Below, piece after piece: positions 42,227 to 52,116 of a DNA stretch of 64,000 bases. Every line of letters begins with the position of its first letter. Position 1 is the stretch's first letter. The notes under the pieces are model-generated. The model did no database searches. It had not been told where the DNA came from and saw only the letters and a program-made list of their open reading frames with translations. Made by a program: the position numbers and the translations under genes. This DNA comes from Verrucomicrobiaceae bacterium (GTDB lineage Bacteria; Verrucomicrobiota; Verrucomicrobiia; Verrucomicrobiales; Akkermansiaceae), in NCBI GenBank assembly GCA_027486655.1, contig JAIXOR010000070.1, positions 52,312-116,311 on the forward strand. Reading direction: 5' to 3'.

Positions 42227-43231
42227 CTAACTGTTTTCCGGACGCGGGTCGCGGTCGAGCAATTCCCTCATCGCGGCGGCGGCCGGCTGGTTCTGATAGA
42301 GCACCGAGTAAACCGCATCCAGGATCGGCGTGCGGACGTCGGCCTTGCGTGCGGCGTCGTGGATCGAGAGGGTGTTGGGGACTCCCTCCGCGACCATGCC
42401 CAGGGAATTCACAGCCTCATCGAGGGATTTCCCCTGGCCGAGGGCGAGGCCCACGCGGTGGTTGCGCGAGTGCTCGGAAAAACAGGTGACGATCAGATCT
42501 CCCACCCCGGACAATCCGGAGAAGGTTTCCTTGCGGCCGCCGAGAGCCACGCCGAGCCGGGTCATTTCGGCGAGGGCGCGGGTGACCAGAGCGGCCACGG
42601 CATTGTCGCCCAGGCCGAGACCGTGGGCCATGCCGGCGGCGATGGCATAGACGTTCTTGACGGCACCGCCAAGCTCGATGCCGGCCACGTCGTCGCTGGT
42701 GTAAACGCGGAAGTGGGGCAGGGTGAAGAGGTCCTGGAGGGCGATGGCCAGTTGGGGATCCCGCGAGGCCACGACCGCACAGGTCACCCGGTCACGGGCG
42801 ATTTCCTCGGCGTGGTTGGGACCGCTGAGGATGCCCACGGGATTCCGGGGGAACACCTCGGCGAGGATCCGGCTCATGCGTTCCCCGCTTTCGCGTTCGA
42901 TGCCTTTGGAGCAGGAGAGCAGGGGAGTGTCATCCGGCAGACCGATGGCCTTGAGTTTCCCGGCCTCGGAGCGCACCGCGCTGGTCGGCACGGCGAAGAT
43001 CACCAGCGGCGCGGAAAGAACCTCGCGATGGTCGGTGGTGGCGCGCACATGGGCGGGCAGTTCCACCTCGGGCAGATACTTCGAATTGCGGTGGTTCCGG
43101 TTGATGTCATCGACGCATGCTGGCTCGATCGATACCACGGTGATCGACTCCAGCTTGGCGGACAACAGCCTGGCCATGGCGGTTCCGAGGGAACCACCGC
43201 CCAGGATCGCGGCGGAGTTGAGGGTTTTCAT
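42227..43231 (-). CDS. gpsA: Glycerol-3-phosphate dehydrogenase (NAD(P)+)
   Basis: A 334-residue GpsA that makes sn-glycerol-3-phosphate from DHAP for phospholipids. Rossmann start AAILGGGSLGTAMARLL, later SCSKGIERESGERM, LSGPNHAEEIARDRVTCAVVAS, ELGGAVKNVYAIAAG (catalytic Lys), and GLSGVGDLIVTCFSEHSRNHRVG. It follows plsY by 16 nt in the same direction, pairing acceptor-substrate synthesis with the acyltransferase. Confidence 0.97.
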   Translation of the reverse strand: MKTLNSAAILGGGSLGTAMARLLSAKLESITVVSIEPACVDDINRNHRNSKYLPEVELPAHVRATTDHREVLSAPLVIFAVPTSAVRSEAGKLKAIGLPDDTPLLSCSKGIERESGERMSRILAEVFPRNPVGILSGPNHAEEIARDRVTCAVVASRDPQLAIALQDLFTLPHFRVYTSDDVAGIELGGAVKNVYAIAAGMAHGLGLGDNAVAALVTRALAEMTRLGVALGGRKETFSGLSGVGDLIVTCFSEHSRNHRVGLALGQGKSLDEAVNSLGMVAEGVPNTLSIHDAARKADVRTPILDAVYSVLYQNQPAAAAMRELLDRDPRPENS

Positions 43232-43247
43232 GAAAGGGCGTGGCGCG

Positions 43248-43967
43248 TCAGGACGGGCTTTCCGTTCGCTTGGATTTCGGCACGAAGCGGTTTTCCGTAC
43301 CGTTCAGGAGCCTGCGGATGTTTTCCCTGTGCTTCCACACCGCGAGGGCTGCGATCACCAGGCTGAAGGCGAAAAGCGGCTTGTTCCACGTGCCATCCTG
43401 AATTCTTCCGTGAAACCAGGAACCCGCCACCGTGAGCAGCGGCAGTGAGAGCGAGGCGCCGATGCTGGCCACCGAGACGTAGCGTGTGGTGAAGAAAAGC
43501 AGGGCCCAGACGGCAAGCAGGATGACGATGGCGAAGGGCATCAGCGCGAGCAGCACACCCGCCGAAGTGGCGATGCCCTTGCCTCCTTTGAAACCCACCC
43601 AGGGTGAGTAATTGTGGCCCAGCACGGCAAAGAGGGCGGTCACGATGTGGGCGAGCTGCGCATTCATCGCGTCCGCCGCTGAAAAATGCAGCGCCCAGGC
43701 CTCCGGCAGCCCCAGCGGGATCTGCACCGGACGCCCGACGATCTGCACCAGGTTCACCGAGAGAACCACCGGAATGAAACCCTTGAGCGCATCGAGAATC
43801 AGGCAGGGAATCCCGTATTTTTTGCCGAGCACCCGCAGCACATTGGTTGCGCCGATGTTGCCCGATCCATGCTGGCGGATGTCGATGCCCTGGCGGCGCG
43901 CGATGACCAGTCCGAAGGGAATGGATCCCAGCAGGAAAGCGATGAGCGGGCAGAGCCAGAGTTGCAT
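43248..43967 (-). CDS. plsY: Glycerol-3-phosphate acyltransferase PlsY
   Basis: A 239-residue membrane acyltransferase that uses acyl-phosphate to make lysophosphatidate. The family motifs are readable: LLGSIPFGLVIARRQGIDI, HGSGNIGATNVLRVLGKKYG, and GHNYSPWVGFKGGKGIATSAGV. It is somewhat longer than average (about 200), with a cytoplasmic C-terminal tail ending FVPKSKRTESPS. It leads the plsY-gpsA-dedA operon, 49 nt after the cyclophilin gene. Confidence 0.96.
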   Translation of the reverse strand: MQLWLCPLIAFLLGSIPFGLVIARRQGIDIRQHGSGNIGATNVLRVLGKKYGIPCLILDALKGFIPVVLSVNLVQIVGRPVQIPLGLPEAWALHFSAADAMNAQLAHIVTALFAVLGHNYSPWVGFKGGKGIATSAGVLLALMPFAIVILLAVWALLFFTTRYVSVASIGASLSLPLLTVAGSWFHGRIQDGTWNKPLFAFSLVIAALAVWKHRENIRRLLNGTENRFVPKSKRTESPS

Positions 43968-44016
43968 CCGGAATGAGCGATGGAGCGGCGGGACGGGCGG
44001 GTCGGGCGGGACGGAG

Positions 44017-44646
44017 TTACTCGACGACAGTGGCGGATTCGATGACGACCTTTTTGGAAGGCACGTCCTGGGACGGCAGCTCCATCTTTTGTCCAGAAAC
44101 CGGGTGCATCATGGTCAGGTTGGCGGTTCCGGTGGGGACGGCCTTGATCTTGTCCACCACGCTCATGCCTTCGACCACCTTGCCGAAGACCGCGTATCCG
44201 CCGTTGCTCGGGTAATCGAGCATGGCGTTGTCCACCACGTTGATGAAAAACTGGGCGGTGGCGCTGTTCGGATCGGAGGTGCGGGCCATGGCGATCGAGC
44301 CGCGCACGTTCTGAAGTCCGTTCTGCCCTTCGTTCTTGATGCCCTTGCCGGTGGCTTTTTCAACCAGCTTGCCGCCCTCGTCGGCAAAGCCGCCACCCTG
44401 GATCATGAAACTGCCGATCACGCGGTGGAAGACGGTGCCGTCGTAGTGCTTCTTCTTCACGTAGCCGAGGAAGTTCTCCACCGTGATCGGGGCCTTTTCC
44501 TTGTTGAGCTCGATGACGATGTCTCCCTCGCTCGTCTTGAGGCGGACCTTGGGGGCGGCGGCCGGTTTGTCGGCGGCTTTCTCCGGCTCGCAAACGGCAA
44601 TCATCGGAAAGAGGGCGAGGGCAAGAAGGGCAAGGTTTCGTTTCAT
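44017..44646 (-). CDS. Exported cyclophilin-type peptidyl-prolyl isomerase
   Basis: A 209-residue PPIase. A signal peptide ([17 protein letters not shown]) precedes a cyclophilin domain with [53 protein letters not shown] (active-site region) and [12 protein letters not shown]. It accelerates proline isomerisation in periplasmic proteins. I chose ATG 44646 over an upstream 44718 because the signal peptide begins there. It precedes plsY by 49 nt on the same strand and may share its promoter. Confidence 0.94.
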   Translation of the reverse strand: MKRNLALLALALFPMIAVCEPEKAADKPAAAPKVRLKTSEGDIVIELNKEKAPITVENFLGYVKKKHYDGTVFHRVIGSFMIQGGGFADEGGKLVEKATGKGIKNEGQNGLQNVRGSIAMARTSDPNSATAQFFINVVDNAMLDYPSNGGYAVFGKVVEGMSVVDKIKAVPTGTANLTMMHPVSGQKMELPSQDVPSKKVVIESATVVE

Positions 44647-44718
44647 CGCGGAAACCCCTAGATCAAGGTCCGCGCGGGTGCAAGGACGGATGGGCCCGGA
44701 ATTGCGGCCCGGGCACAC

Positions 44719-44752
44719 AAAAAACCCCGCTCTCCGGGAAGGAGGGCGGGGT
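44719..44752 (-). terminator. Rho-independent terminator of the 44788 transporter gene
   Basis: A 12-bp stem with one G-T wobble, ACCCCGCTCTCC (44724-44735) against GGAGGGCGGGGT (44741-44752), with loop GGGAA. On the minus strand it is followed by T's (plus A's 44719-44724). It lies 36 nt after the transporter's stop. Confidence 0.88.
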
Positions 44753-44787
44753 CTTGGAAAACGCGGCGTGCCGTGGCGGCGGGGGCC

Positions 44788-46374
44788 TTACTTCGCCTCA
44801 TCCACCGTCAACGGGCGATAGCCGCCGATGGACTTGAAGTAAACGAGCAGCAGCAGATAGCAGATTGCCATGGTGGCCGGAATGAACGAGTCCACCTTCA
44901 GCGTGCGTCGGTTGCCGCGGATGTCCGCCTCGACGACTTGTTTCTCCGCCTCGCTGCGCTTGGCAACCTCGACCTTTTTCGCCGCTTCGAGGCGGGCGGG
45001 GTCGATGGCCTGCACGGGCTCGAATCCGAGGAACTTGCTCGGGTCTCCGCTGCCCTTCCATTCCTGAGCGAGCTTGGGATCCACCTTGGCGAGTTCTTCG
45101 GCGGCGAAGCGGTCCTTGGCATAGCCGAGGCCGGGGCCTCCGATGAGGCCGGCGGACATCATGCCGACTCCGCCCATCAAGCTGATGGCCACGGCACCGG
45201 TGCGCGGAAAGCGGTCGGAAGTGACGGCGAGCATGGTCGGCCAGAAGAAGGTCTTGCCGATGGCGTAAACGAGAAGTGCGCCAAGGGCCGGGCCGAAGGC
45301 GGAGATGCCACTTACGAGGTTGAGTCCGAGGCAGGCGAGCATCGCGCAGACGGCAAGGAGGCCGACGGGCTTGAGACCCAGGCGGGTTTCAATGAAGTGG
45401 GCGCAGAAGCGAAGGAGGAACATCATCAGCGAGGTGAAGACGAACAGGATTTTGCCTTGGGTGGGATCGAGAATCGCGCCGGTGATGTTCTGGATCCAGC
45501 CATCGGTTCCGAGTTCGACCGCGCCGACCAAGGCGTGGATGATGAAGAGGAAGCACAGAAGCCAGTGGCCCATCGAGAATCCGGTGACCGCGGCGATGGA
45601 GCCGAGGAGAACGAGCGAGATGCCGGCGGCGATGCCCTTGGCCGCCATGGCATTGCCCACGAGGGGTGCAAGAGTGCCTTCAAAGAAGAGATACAGCATG
45701 AAGCAGACGACGGCACCGCCCAGAATGCCCACGTCCTTGAGCATCTCGCCAAGCTTGAGGCCCTTGGCGGAGGCTTCAGATTTCGGGAACTTCTGCCCGA
45801 AGAACATCACGCCGTAAACGATCGTGGGAAGCAGATAGACTGCGAGTTGCTCCTTCCAGCCCCACTTGAATGTTTCACCGAGGACCCAGCCAACGATGCC
45901 ACCGAAGACCATGCCGAGCGGCCAGCTGGCGTGGAGGATGTTGAGGTAGTGGTTGCGGTTGTTCGGGAAAAGTGTGGCAACGAGCGGATTGGCCACGGCT
46001 TCCAACGTGCCATTCGCAGCGCCGAAGGCGAACATGCCCCAGAACAGGAACTGATAGGCGAGGTGACTGTCCATACCCTTGGTCGCGCCGAAGGTGATGA
46101 AGGCGGAGAGGACGTGCAGGGCAAAGGCGGCCATCACGAGCTTGCCATAGCCGATCTTGTCCACGACCAGGCCTCCAATCATGATGCCGAAGCAGAAGCT
46201 GGTGAATCCGGCACCTCCGATGGCTCCGAGCTGGGCACCGGTGAATCCGAAATCGGATGCCCAGTTGGCGAAGATGCCTCCGCGAATGCCGAATCCGGTT
46301 CCGGCTGCGAGGATGGCGGTGAAACCGGCCCATAGGAGCCGCTTGGCGTTAGGTGCGATGGCGTCGGGGTTCAT
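44788..46374 (-). CDS. MFS transporter
   Basis: A 528-residue major-facilitator transporter with about 12 hydrophobic helices (for example [40 protein letters not shown]). The N-terminal loop [20 protein letters not shown] has the MFS motif A region. A charged stretch of about 80 residues ([20 protein letters not shown] and on) is inserted before the last helix, longer than in most MFS proteins. The substrate is unknown; its relatives include sugar and nucleoside carriers. Start at ATG 46374 (MNPDAIAP) is fixed by a promoter 24 nt upstream. Confidence 0.88.
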   Translation of the reverse strand: MNPDAIAPNAKRLLWAGFTAILAAGTGFGIRGGIFANWASDFGFTGAQLGAIGGAGFTSFCFGIMIGGLVVDKIGYGKLVMAAFALHVLSAFITFGATKGMDSHLAYQFLFWGMFAFGAANGTLEAVANPLVATLFPNNRNHYLNILHASWPLGMVFGGIVGWVLGETFKWGWKEQLAVYLLPTIVYGVMFFGQKFPKSEASAKGLKLGEMLKDVGILGGAVVCFMLYLFFEGTLAPLVGNAMAAKGIAAGISLVLLGSIAAVTGFSMGHWLLCFLFIIHALVGAVELGTDGWIQNITGAILDPTQGKILFVFTSLMMFLLRFCAHFIETRLGLKPVGLLAVCAMLACLGLNLVSGISAFGPALGALLVYAIGKTFFWPTMLAVTSDRFPRTGAVAISLMGGVGMMSAGLIGGPGLGYAKDRFAAEELAKVDPKLAQEWKGSGDPSKFLGFEPVQAIDPARLEAAKKVEVAKRSEAEKQVVEADIRGNRRTLKVDSFIPATMAICYLLLLVYFKSIGGYRPLTVDEAK

Positions 46375-46397
46375 GATGGATTTTGATTCGTCGGCGG

Positions 46398-46426
46398 GGA
46401 TTATCGGTTTGGCGGGGGTCTGGCAA
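46398..46426 (-). promoter_or_regulatory. Predicted promoter of the 44788-46374 transporter
   Basis: On the minus strand TTGCCA (plus TGGCAA 46421-46426), a 17-nt spacer and TAATCC (plus GGATTA 46398-46403). Unlike the leaderless set, the ATG lies 23 nt past the -10. Confidence 0.6.
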
Positions 46427-46479
46427 GCTCCCGATGCGAAAAATCCGCTAGAAGCCCGCAGGTGGCATCGGGCCCCGAC

Positions 46480-46513
46480 AAAAAGCGCGGAGTCCCGGGC
46501 CGGGCTCCGCGCT
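46480..46513 (-). terminator. Rho-independent terminator of the TlpA-like gene
   Basis: A 12-bp stem with one wobble, AGCGCGGAGTCC (46484-46495) against GGGCTCCGCGCT (46502-46513), with a six-base loop. The minus strand then runs into T's (plus A's 46480-46484), 31 nt after the stop at 46544. Confidence 0.88.
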
Positions 46514-46543
46514 GGTAAAACCGGATTCACCCGGGATGCAGTC

Positions 46544-47869
46544 TTAGGGCTTGGCCGGCGCGGGGGCTGCGGCGGGGGCGTCTGGAGCGGGTGCCGCCGA
46601 CTTCGCCATGGCCTCGCGGATCCACTTGGAGACGTCGAGGACGGTCGGGTTTTCGCCGGCATCAAGGCCTTTGGCGTAGCGTTCGAAGGGCTCGATGGGC
46701 AGCGGGTTGGCGGATTTCACCTGCTTGGCGGTTTCGACGGCCTTTTTCGCGTTTGCGAGCGAGGCGTCCTTGTCGCCGGCTTTGCCTTGAAGGGCGGAGA
46801 GCATCACGAAGGACATCGGGTTCCTGGTCGATTCCGTGGCCGCGAGTTGCTTTTCAAACCCGCTGGCGAGGGTCTTGACGAACTCGGCCGGAAACTCCTG
46901 ATTGCCCTGAAGGCAGACCTTGTTGGCGGTCATTTGGATGCTCATCTGGCGGGACGGGCCATCGGGCATCTCTTCGAGAGCCTTGGAGGCGGCGCTCCAG
47001 TTTTTGTCCGCGATGAGCACGTCGAGCTTCATCGAGGCGATGTATGGGCTGTCCGGGGCGCTCTTTTCGAGTTCGCCGAGCTTTTCGTTCATCAGTGCGG
47101 TGTTGCCGGATGCGGCCGCGGTGCGGAAGGTGCGGATGATCGAGTTGAGGCGCTCACGGCTTTCCTGGGCGGATTGGATATCGGCGGCGGCCTTGCGCGC
47201 ACCTTCCTCACCGGAGAGCAGGGCCTCGACCACCTGGTCGGTGAGCTGCATCGGGTGGGTGGTCATGATCAGTTTGCCATCGCGGACGACGAAAGCATGC
47301 GGGATGCCTTTGACCCCGGCGGGCTTGAGCCACTCCTTTTCGAACGCGGAATCCTTGCCGGTGTAGGCGACCGGATAGGACATTCCCTCGCCCTTGCGCT
47401 TCACGAACTCGGTGACCTTCTCGAGGCCATCCTCCCAGACGTTGATGCCGTAAACGCGCAGGCCCTTTTCGGCGTAGCGTTTGTGGAGGTCGTTCACGTG
47501 GGGGATGGCCGCCACGCAGGGGCCGCACCAGGTGGCCCAGCATTCGAAAATGTAGACTTTCCCTGGCTCGAAGGCGGTCAGCGGGCCGCCCTGCACCCAG
47601 GTGGCGGAGGCCAGTGATTCCACTCGGACCTCGGAACCAGCCTTGAGGCTGGGCGTGTTGGGATCGGCGGCTTCACCGTCCTCGTCCGCTTGATCCTTCG
47701 GCAGCTCGGGGGTGATCTTCTTGGCGGGCACCGACGCGGGTTTCGCTGCGGCTGCCGGGGCTTCTTTGGCAGGCTCTGCGGCGGCGGGTGCCGGGTTTTC
47801 CTTGGGTTTGCAACTGGCGAGCCCCAGGGCGATCGCGGACGGAATCAACAGGACGGACGAATTCTTCAC
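46544..47869 (-). CDS. TlpA-like thioredoxin-fold lipoprotein
   Basis: A 441-residue lipoprotein: signal [13 protein letters not shown] followed by Cys20, then an Ala/Pro/Lys-rich linker, a thioredoxin fold with [19 protein letters not shown] (WCGPC active site) and a C-terminal region of TPR-like helices. Such TlpA/ResA-like proteins reduce disulfides in the periplasm, often for cytochrome assembly; here a C-terminal extension makes the target uncertain. GTG at 47869 is the start; ATG 47959 would put 30 residues before the signal peptide. Confidence 0.85.
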   Translation of the reverse strand: MKNSSVLLIPSAIALGLASCKPKENPAPAAAEPAKEAPAAAAKPASVPAKKITPELPKDQADEDGEAADPNTPSLKAGSEVRVESLASATWVQGGPLTAFEPGKVYIFECWATWCGPCVAAIPHVNDLHKRYAEKGLRVYGINVWEDGLEKVTEFVKRKGEGMSYPVAYTGKDSAFEKEWLKPAGVKGIPHAFVVRDGKLIMTTHPMQLTDQVVEALLSGEEGARKAAADIQSAQESRERLNSIIRTFRTAAASGNTALMNEKLGELEKSAPDSPYIASMKLDVLIADKNWSAASKALEEMPDGPSRQMSIQMTANKVCLQGNQEFPAEFVKTLASGFEKQLAATESTRNPMSFVMLSALQGKAGDKDASLANAKKAVETAKQVKSANPLPIEPFERYAKGLDAGENPTVLDVSKWIREAMAKSAAPAPDAPAAAPAPAKP

Positions 47870-47953
47870 AGGGAGAGAGTGCCGCCCGGGCCGGAATTTG
47901 TGCCAGAAAAATCTCGGTTGCGGAAAATCCCCGGCCTGAGGGGATGTGTCCGG

Positions 47954-47983
47954 TTGCACGGCATGGCCACTGCTGTCTAGAAT
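47954..47983 (+). promoter_or_regulatory. Predicted promoter of the MBL-fold gene (leaderless GTG)
   Basis: TTGCAC at 47954-47959, an 18-nt spacer and a good TAGAAT at 47978-47983. Six nt later comes GTG 47990, so the transcript should start at or next to the initiation codon. Confidence 0.55.
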
Positions 47984-47989
47984 CGCGCC

Positions 47990-48772
47990 GTGCCGGAATT
48001 CTCCATCACTTTTCTTGGAACGGGAACCTCCGTCGGGGTCCCCGTGATCGGATGTTCATGCGACGTCTGTGTTTCGGAAAACCCGCGGAACCAGCGCCTC
48101 CGTTCGTCCATCCTCGTCAGGGCGGGGGAGATCTCCGTGTTGGTGGATTCGGGGCCGGATCTGCGGCTCCAGGCGTTGCGCGAGGGGATCCGGGAGATCG
48201 ATGCCGTGATTTACACCCACGCCCATGTCGATCACGTGGCCGGATTTGACGAGTTGCGGGCGTTTTGCTGGCACAAACCGGAGCCGCTGCCGCTGCATGC
48301 GACGAGCGGATGCATGGAGACGCTCAAAACCATGTTCGGCTGGGCCTTCTCGGATCTCAATATCTACAAGGGCTACGTGAAACCGGATCCACGGCTCATC
48401 GATGGACCGTTCGCCTATGGCGATCTCCGGATCACCCCGCTTCCGGTCGAGCATGCGGCGGTGGAAACCATCGGTTTTCTGTTTGAATACCCGGGCTGCC
48501 GTTCGCTCGCCTACATCCCGGATGTGAAGCGGATCCCCTCAGAGTCCCTCCAGCGGATCCGGGGCGTGGACGTGTTGGTCATCGATGCGCTGCGGCCCGC
48601 CACCCATCCCACGCACTTTTCGCTTCAGGAAGCACTCGATGCGATTGAAGCCAGCGGCGCACGCGAGGGTTGGCTCACCCACCTCGGTCATGAGAACGAG
48701 CACGAGTCCCTCGATGGAAGCCTGCCCACGGGCGTCCGTGTGGCGTGGGACGGGCTGACGATCGACCTTTGA
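47990..48772 (+). CDS. MBL-fold metallo-hydrolase (PhnP-like)
   Basis: A 260-residue metallo-beta-lactamase-fold hydrolase. The opening FLGTGTSVGVPVIGCSCDVC matches the PhnP/PqqB-like group (GTGxSxGxPxxxCxCxxC), which cleaves cyclic phosphates or nucleic-acid linkages. The metal motif THAHVDHVAGFDELR (HxHxDH, residues about 77-82) is intact. The start is a GTG supported by the promoter. It stands alone between the divergent TlpA-like gene and the TIGR03790 gene. Confidence 0.9.
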   Translation: MPEFSITFLGTGTSVGVPVIGCSCDVCVSENPRNQRLRSSILVRAGEISVLVDSGPDLRLQALREGIREIDAVIYTHAHVDHVAGFDELRAFCWHKPEPLPLHATSGCMETLKTMFGWAFSDLNIYKGYVKPDPRLIDGPFAYGDLRITPLPVEHAAVETIGFLFEYPGCRSLAYIPDVKRIPSESLQRIRGVDVLVIDALRPATHPTHFSLQEALDAIEASGAREGWLTHLGHENEHESLDGSLPTGVRVAWDGLTIDL

Positions 48773-48784
48773 TGTTCGTGGGTC

Positions 48785-48813
48785 TTGCATGTCCGGAAAG
48801 CTCCGGGCATCTT
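48785..48813 (+). promoter_or_regulatory. Predicted promoter of the TIGR03790 gene (leaderless spacing)
   Basis: TTGCAT at 48785-48790, a 17-nt spacer, CATCTT at 48808-48813. ATG 48820 is 6 nt past the -10. The -10 is weak, so this one rests mainly on the repeated layout. Confidence 0.4.
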
Positions 48814-48819
48814 CCGCCC

Positions 48820-50445
48820 ATGCGTTCGGCGGCACTGATTTTCCTGCTCATGGCGGTTCTTCCTCCATGGGTCCGCGCCGCGCCCGAGCCGGAATCCGTG
48901 GCGATCCTCTACAATCTCAAATCTCCGGAGTCGCGCAGGTTGGCCCAGTTCTATCGGGAGGCGAGAGGCATCCCGGCGGCCAATCTCATCGCGCTCGACA
49001 TGCCGCTCTCCCAGGACATCTCCCGCGAGGAGTATGAAAAATCGATCGCCACGCCACTGCGCGAAGAGTTCGAGACCCGCGGGTGGTGGAAGCGCAGCAA
49101 GGACCGCGAAGGGGTCACCCTGCCTGTATCCAACCGCATCCGCGTGCTGGTGACCATCCGGGGCGTGCCCTTGCGCATCCGCCAGACTCCCAAGCCCGCC
49201 CCGCCTCCCGGCCCGGATGGGAAACCTGCCGCTCCCGCAGCCTCCAAGGACCCCTTTTCCGGTCACGATGAGGCCTCGGTGGATTCGGAACTCGCGATGT
49301 TCGGTGTCGAGGGCGTGCCGATGGAGGGCGGCTTGCAGAACAAGTATTACAAGGCGGACCGCTCGATCGCCGGAGCCGAGTTTCCTTTTCTCGTGCTGAC
49401 CGCGCGGATCGATGCCGCTTCCGCCTCCACCTGCGAAAGGATGATCCGCGATGCCGTGGAAACCGAGAAATCCGGGCTATGGGGCATGTCCTACGTGGAC
49501 ATCGCCAACAAGTTTCCGCAGGGCGATCAGTGGCTCGAAGCCGTGGCCCGCGAGAATCTCCGCGTCGGCATCCCCACCGTGGTGGACCGCTTCAACGACA
49601 CGCTTCCGAAAAACTATCCGATGAACGAGGCTGCCCTCTATCATGGATGGTATGACTGGAATGTCAGCGGTCCTTTCCTCAATCCGCGATTCCATTTCCG
49701 CAAAGGCGCGGTCGCCATGCACCTTCATTCGTTCAGCGCGGAGCAACTCGCCAATCCTTCGAAAAACTGGAGTGCCGCGCTCCTTGAACGCGGTGCCGCC
49801 GTGACGATCGGCAATGTCTTCGAACCCTATCTGCACCTCACACACGACTTCGGCATCCTTCACCAGCGACTGCTCGCGGGCCACACCTGGGTGGAGGCCT
49901 GCTGGATGTCCATGCCGGTGACCTCCTGGCAGGGCGTGGTGCTCGGCGATCCTCTCTATCAGCCGTTCCGCCATCTGGATGGGACCGGGGAGGTGAGGGA
50001 TGATGACGCCGCCTTCCGCGCCATGCGGGCGGCCATGCTCCGTTGGTCCCGCGATCCGGACGAGCGCCTCCGCCAGTTGGAGACCGCCGCAGGTCGCATG
50101 CGGGCCGGTCCGCTTGCCGAGGCCGCCGGGCTCGATTTGTTGGAAAACCGGCGCGATGCCGAAGCCGTCGCACGCTTCCAGACCGCCAAGTCGCTGTATG
50201 CCGCCACCGAAGACAAGCTGCGCCAGGACTTTCACATCATCGCCATCGATCGCGCGGCCGGCCGCAAGGACCTCGCGGTCCGCGGCTTGAGGGATGCGCG
50301 TGCAAAGTATGGCATCATTCCAGAGACCGCCGCCCTGGATTCCTGGCTCGACATCCTCGATCCGCCGCCACCACCACCGGCGGACCCCGGCAAGGCCCCG
50401 GCCGCTCCGCAGCCTGCGGGAGAGCCCTCCCTGAAGAAGCCCTGA
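48820..50445 (+). CDS. TIGR03790 family exported protein
   Basis: A 541-residue exported protein (signal MRSAALIFLLMAVLPPWVRA). The opening AILYNLKSPESRRLAQFYREAR followed by IPAANLIALDMP is the TIGR03790 pattern, as are GVPLRIRQTP, DSELAMFG and FNDTLPKNYPMNEAALYHGW. The family is typical of Planctomycetes, Verrucomicrobia and Acidobacteria; function unknown. A proline-rich loop (PKPAPPPGPDGKPAAPA) interrupts the first domain. The C-terminal part has TPR-like helices. It ends 20 nt before the DUF2851 gene. Confidence 0.85.
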   Translation: MRSAALIFLLMAVLPPWVRAAPEPESVAILYNLKSPESRRLAQFYREARGIPAANLIALDMPLSQDISREEYEKSIATPLREEFETRGWWKRSKDREGVTLPVSNRIRVLVTIRGVPLRIRQTPKPAPPPGPDGKPAAPAASKDPFSGHDEASVDSELAMFGVEGVPMEGGLQNKYYKADRSIAGAEFPFLVLTARIDAASASTCERMIRDAVETEKSGLWGMSYVDIANKFPQGDQWLEAVARENLRVGIPTVVDRFNDTLPKNYPMNEAALYHGWYDWNVSGPFLNPRFHFRKGAVAMHLHSFSAEQLANPSKNWSAALLERGAAVTIGNVFEPYLHLTHDFGILHQRLLAGHTWVEACWMSMPVTSWQGVVLGDPLYQPFRHLDGTGEVRDDDAAFRAMRAAMLRWSRDPDERLRQLETAAGRMRAGPLAEAAGLDLLENRRDAEAVARFQTAKSLYAATEDKLRQDFHIIAIDRAAGRKDLAVRGLRDARAKYGIIPETAALDSWLDILDPPPPPPADPGKAPAAPQPAGEPSLKKP

Positions 50446-50464
50446 TTTCCCGCTGACATCGTCC

Positions 50465-51838
50465 ATGACATACGGATTTTTATTGGAATCGGTCTGGCAT
50501 CCGCCGCTGCTGTTTGCGGAGACGCCGCCGTTGGGCCTTCCTCCGGAACTCGAACTGCAAGCACTCTGGTTTTCCGGGGCTTTCGGCAGGGATTTCCGCA
50601 CCACCTCGGGCAAGTCGGTTAGAATCGTCCAGTTCGGCGAGTGGAACCGCGGCGCCGGCCCGGACTTCATTCAGGCCGCGGTGGAAATCGATGGAACGCT
50701 CCACACCGGCCCTGTCGAGCTGGATCCGGACTCGTCCTGCTGGGAATACCACGGCCACGCCTCCAATCCGGCCTTCCGCGACGTCATTCTTCACATCGTC
50801 TTCCAGCAGGACTCGCGCAGCCACTACATCCGGAACTGCGAGAACCGCGAGATCCCGCAGATTTCCATCACCGGCATGCAGCTCGCGGATGCCCTCAACC
50901 GCCCGCAGCGTGAAGTCGCCATCGCCCATCCGGGACGTTGTGTGTTCCCGTTGAAACATCTGCCTGCTTCATCGGTCGAGAGCCTGCTCACCGAGGCCGC
51001 GCTCCACCGTGCCGGAATCAAGGCCGCCCGCTGGCTGCGCACCGCGGATGCCCATGGCCGGGATGCCGCCTTGTTCCAATCCACCGCCGAGACCCTCGGC
51101 TACCGCGGGAACTCACTGGCCATGCGCCTGCTCTCCCAACGCGCTCCCCTCGCCATGCTCAAGTCCGAGGGCGAGGCCGCCGAGGCCGTGCTTTTCGGCA
51201 CCGCCGGATTCCTCTCGCCGCACCTCCACCAGATGGCGCCGCACGACACCCGCGACTACCTCCGTGGCTTGTGGGACTCATGGTGGAAAAGCCGCTTTCG
51301 CTTCGAAGCCACCGGCAGCCGCTCGATCCCGTGGCGGACCCACGGCCAGCGGCCCGCCAACCACCCGCACCGCCGTGTCGGCGCGCTGGCCACCCTCGTC
51401 CAGTCCTGGCCCCAATTCCGCAAGCTGGCCTTCGCCCGCCCCTTCGAGCCGAAACCCTTGATCGATTTCCTCCACGCCCTCGAGCATCCGTTCTGGTCGC
51501 ACCGCCACACGCTGACCTCCGCCGCGACGCCCGGCCGCATCTCGCTCTTCGGCCGCAACCACGCCCTTGAACTCATCGCCAATCACCTCGCTCCCCTCGC
51601 CATGCACGAGGATGGCATGACCTGGCGCTCCTATCAGAAACTCAGCAACTCCGCGCCCAACGACAAGGTGAAGCGCTGCTCGCTGCGCCTCTTCGGATCC
51701 GCCAAGGCCGCCGCCCCTTGGACCCGCCGCGTCTGCCACCACCAGGCCCTGATCCAGATCTATCAGGACTTCTGTCTCGAGGACGACTCCGATTGCGCGG
51801 ACTGCCCCTTTCCCGAACAACTCCTCCAATGGAAATGA
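50465..51838 (+). CDS. DUF2851 family protein
   Basis: A 457-residue protein with the DUF2851 pattern: ESVWHPPLLF, GEWNRGAGPDFIQAAVEIDG, GPVELDPDSSCWEYHGH, VILHIVFQQD, and a C-terminal cysteine cluster CLEDDSDCADCPFPEQLLQW that could bind a metal. The family is of unknown function; its core resembles nucleases of the restriction-like fold (GAGPDFIQAAVEI). It overlaps the thiS start by 4 nt, which may reflect chance compactness rather than function. Confidence 0.85.
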   Translation: MTYGFLLESVWHPPLLFAETPPLGLPPELELQALWFSGAFGRDFRTTSGKSVRIVQFGEWNRGAGPDFIQAAVEIDGTLHTGPVELDPDSSCWEYHGHASNPAFRDVILHIVFQQDSRSHYIRNCENREIPQISITGMQLADALNRPQREVAIAHPGRCVFPLKHLPASSVESLLTEAALHRAGIKAARWLRTADAHGRDAALFQSTAETLGYRGNSLAMRLLSQRAPLAMLKSEGEAAEAVLFGTAGFLSPHLHQMAPHDTRDYLRGLWDSWWKSRFRFEATGSRSIPWRTHGQRPANHPHRRVGALATLVQSWPQFRKLAFARPFEPKPLIDFLHALEHPFWSHRHTLTSAATPGRISLFGRNHALELIANHLAPLAMHEDGMTWRSYQKLSNSAPNDKVKRCSLRLFGSAKAAAPWTRRVCHHQALIQIYQDFCLEDDSDCADCPFPEQLLQWK

Positions 51839-52050
51839 GCAACCACGAAGGCACCATCCTCCTCAACGGAGCCTCCCATCCCGCGGGCGCTCCCATCCCG
51901 CTCTCCGACCTGCTCGACAGCCTCGGCCTCGCCGGCAAACCCGTCGTGATCGAACTCGATGAAGAAGCCATTTTTCCCAGGGACTATCCCACCCGGATCG
52001 TCGGGCCCGGCGCGCGTGTGGAAATCGTCACCCTTGCCGCCGGCGGATGA
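51835..52050 (+). CDS. thiS: Sulfur carrier protein ThiS
   Basis: A 71-residue beta-grasp protein ending with the diagnostic Gly-Gly (VEIVTLAAGG) that is adenylated and thiocarboxylated for thiazole synthesis in vitamin B1. Other conserved residues: ILLNG and LLDSLGLAGKPVVIELDEE. ATG 51835 (overlapping the DUF2851 stop as ATGA) or 51829 (MEMSN) are both possible. thiG, thiF and a TPP riboswitch are not seen next to it. Confidence 0.88.
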   Translation: MSNHEGTILLNGASHPAGAPIPLSDLLDSLGLAGKPVVIELDEEAIFPRDYPTRIVGPGARVEIVTLAAGG

Positions 52051-52116
52051 TCCCTCCTTGCCGGAGCGTGGATTTCCACCCGCCTCACCAAAGTGCGGAA
52101 ATGTGAAATTTTTCCC

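Noticed and set aside
43981..44016. GC-rich repeat (gggcgggtcgggcggg) between the cyclophilin and plsY genes as a REP element.
   Set aside because: It is a simple G-rich tract without a palindrome.
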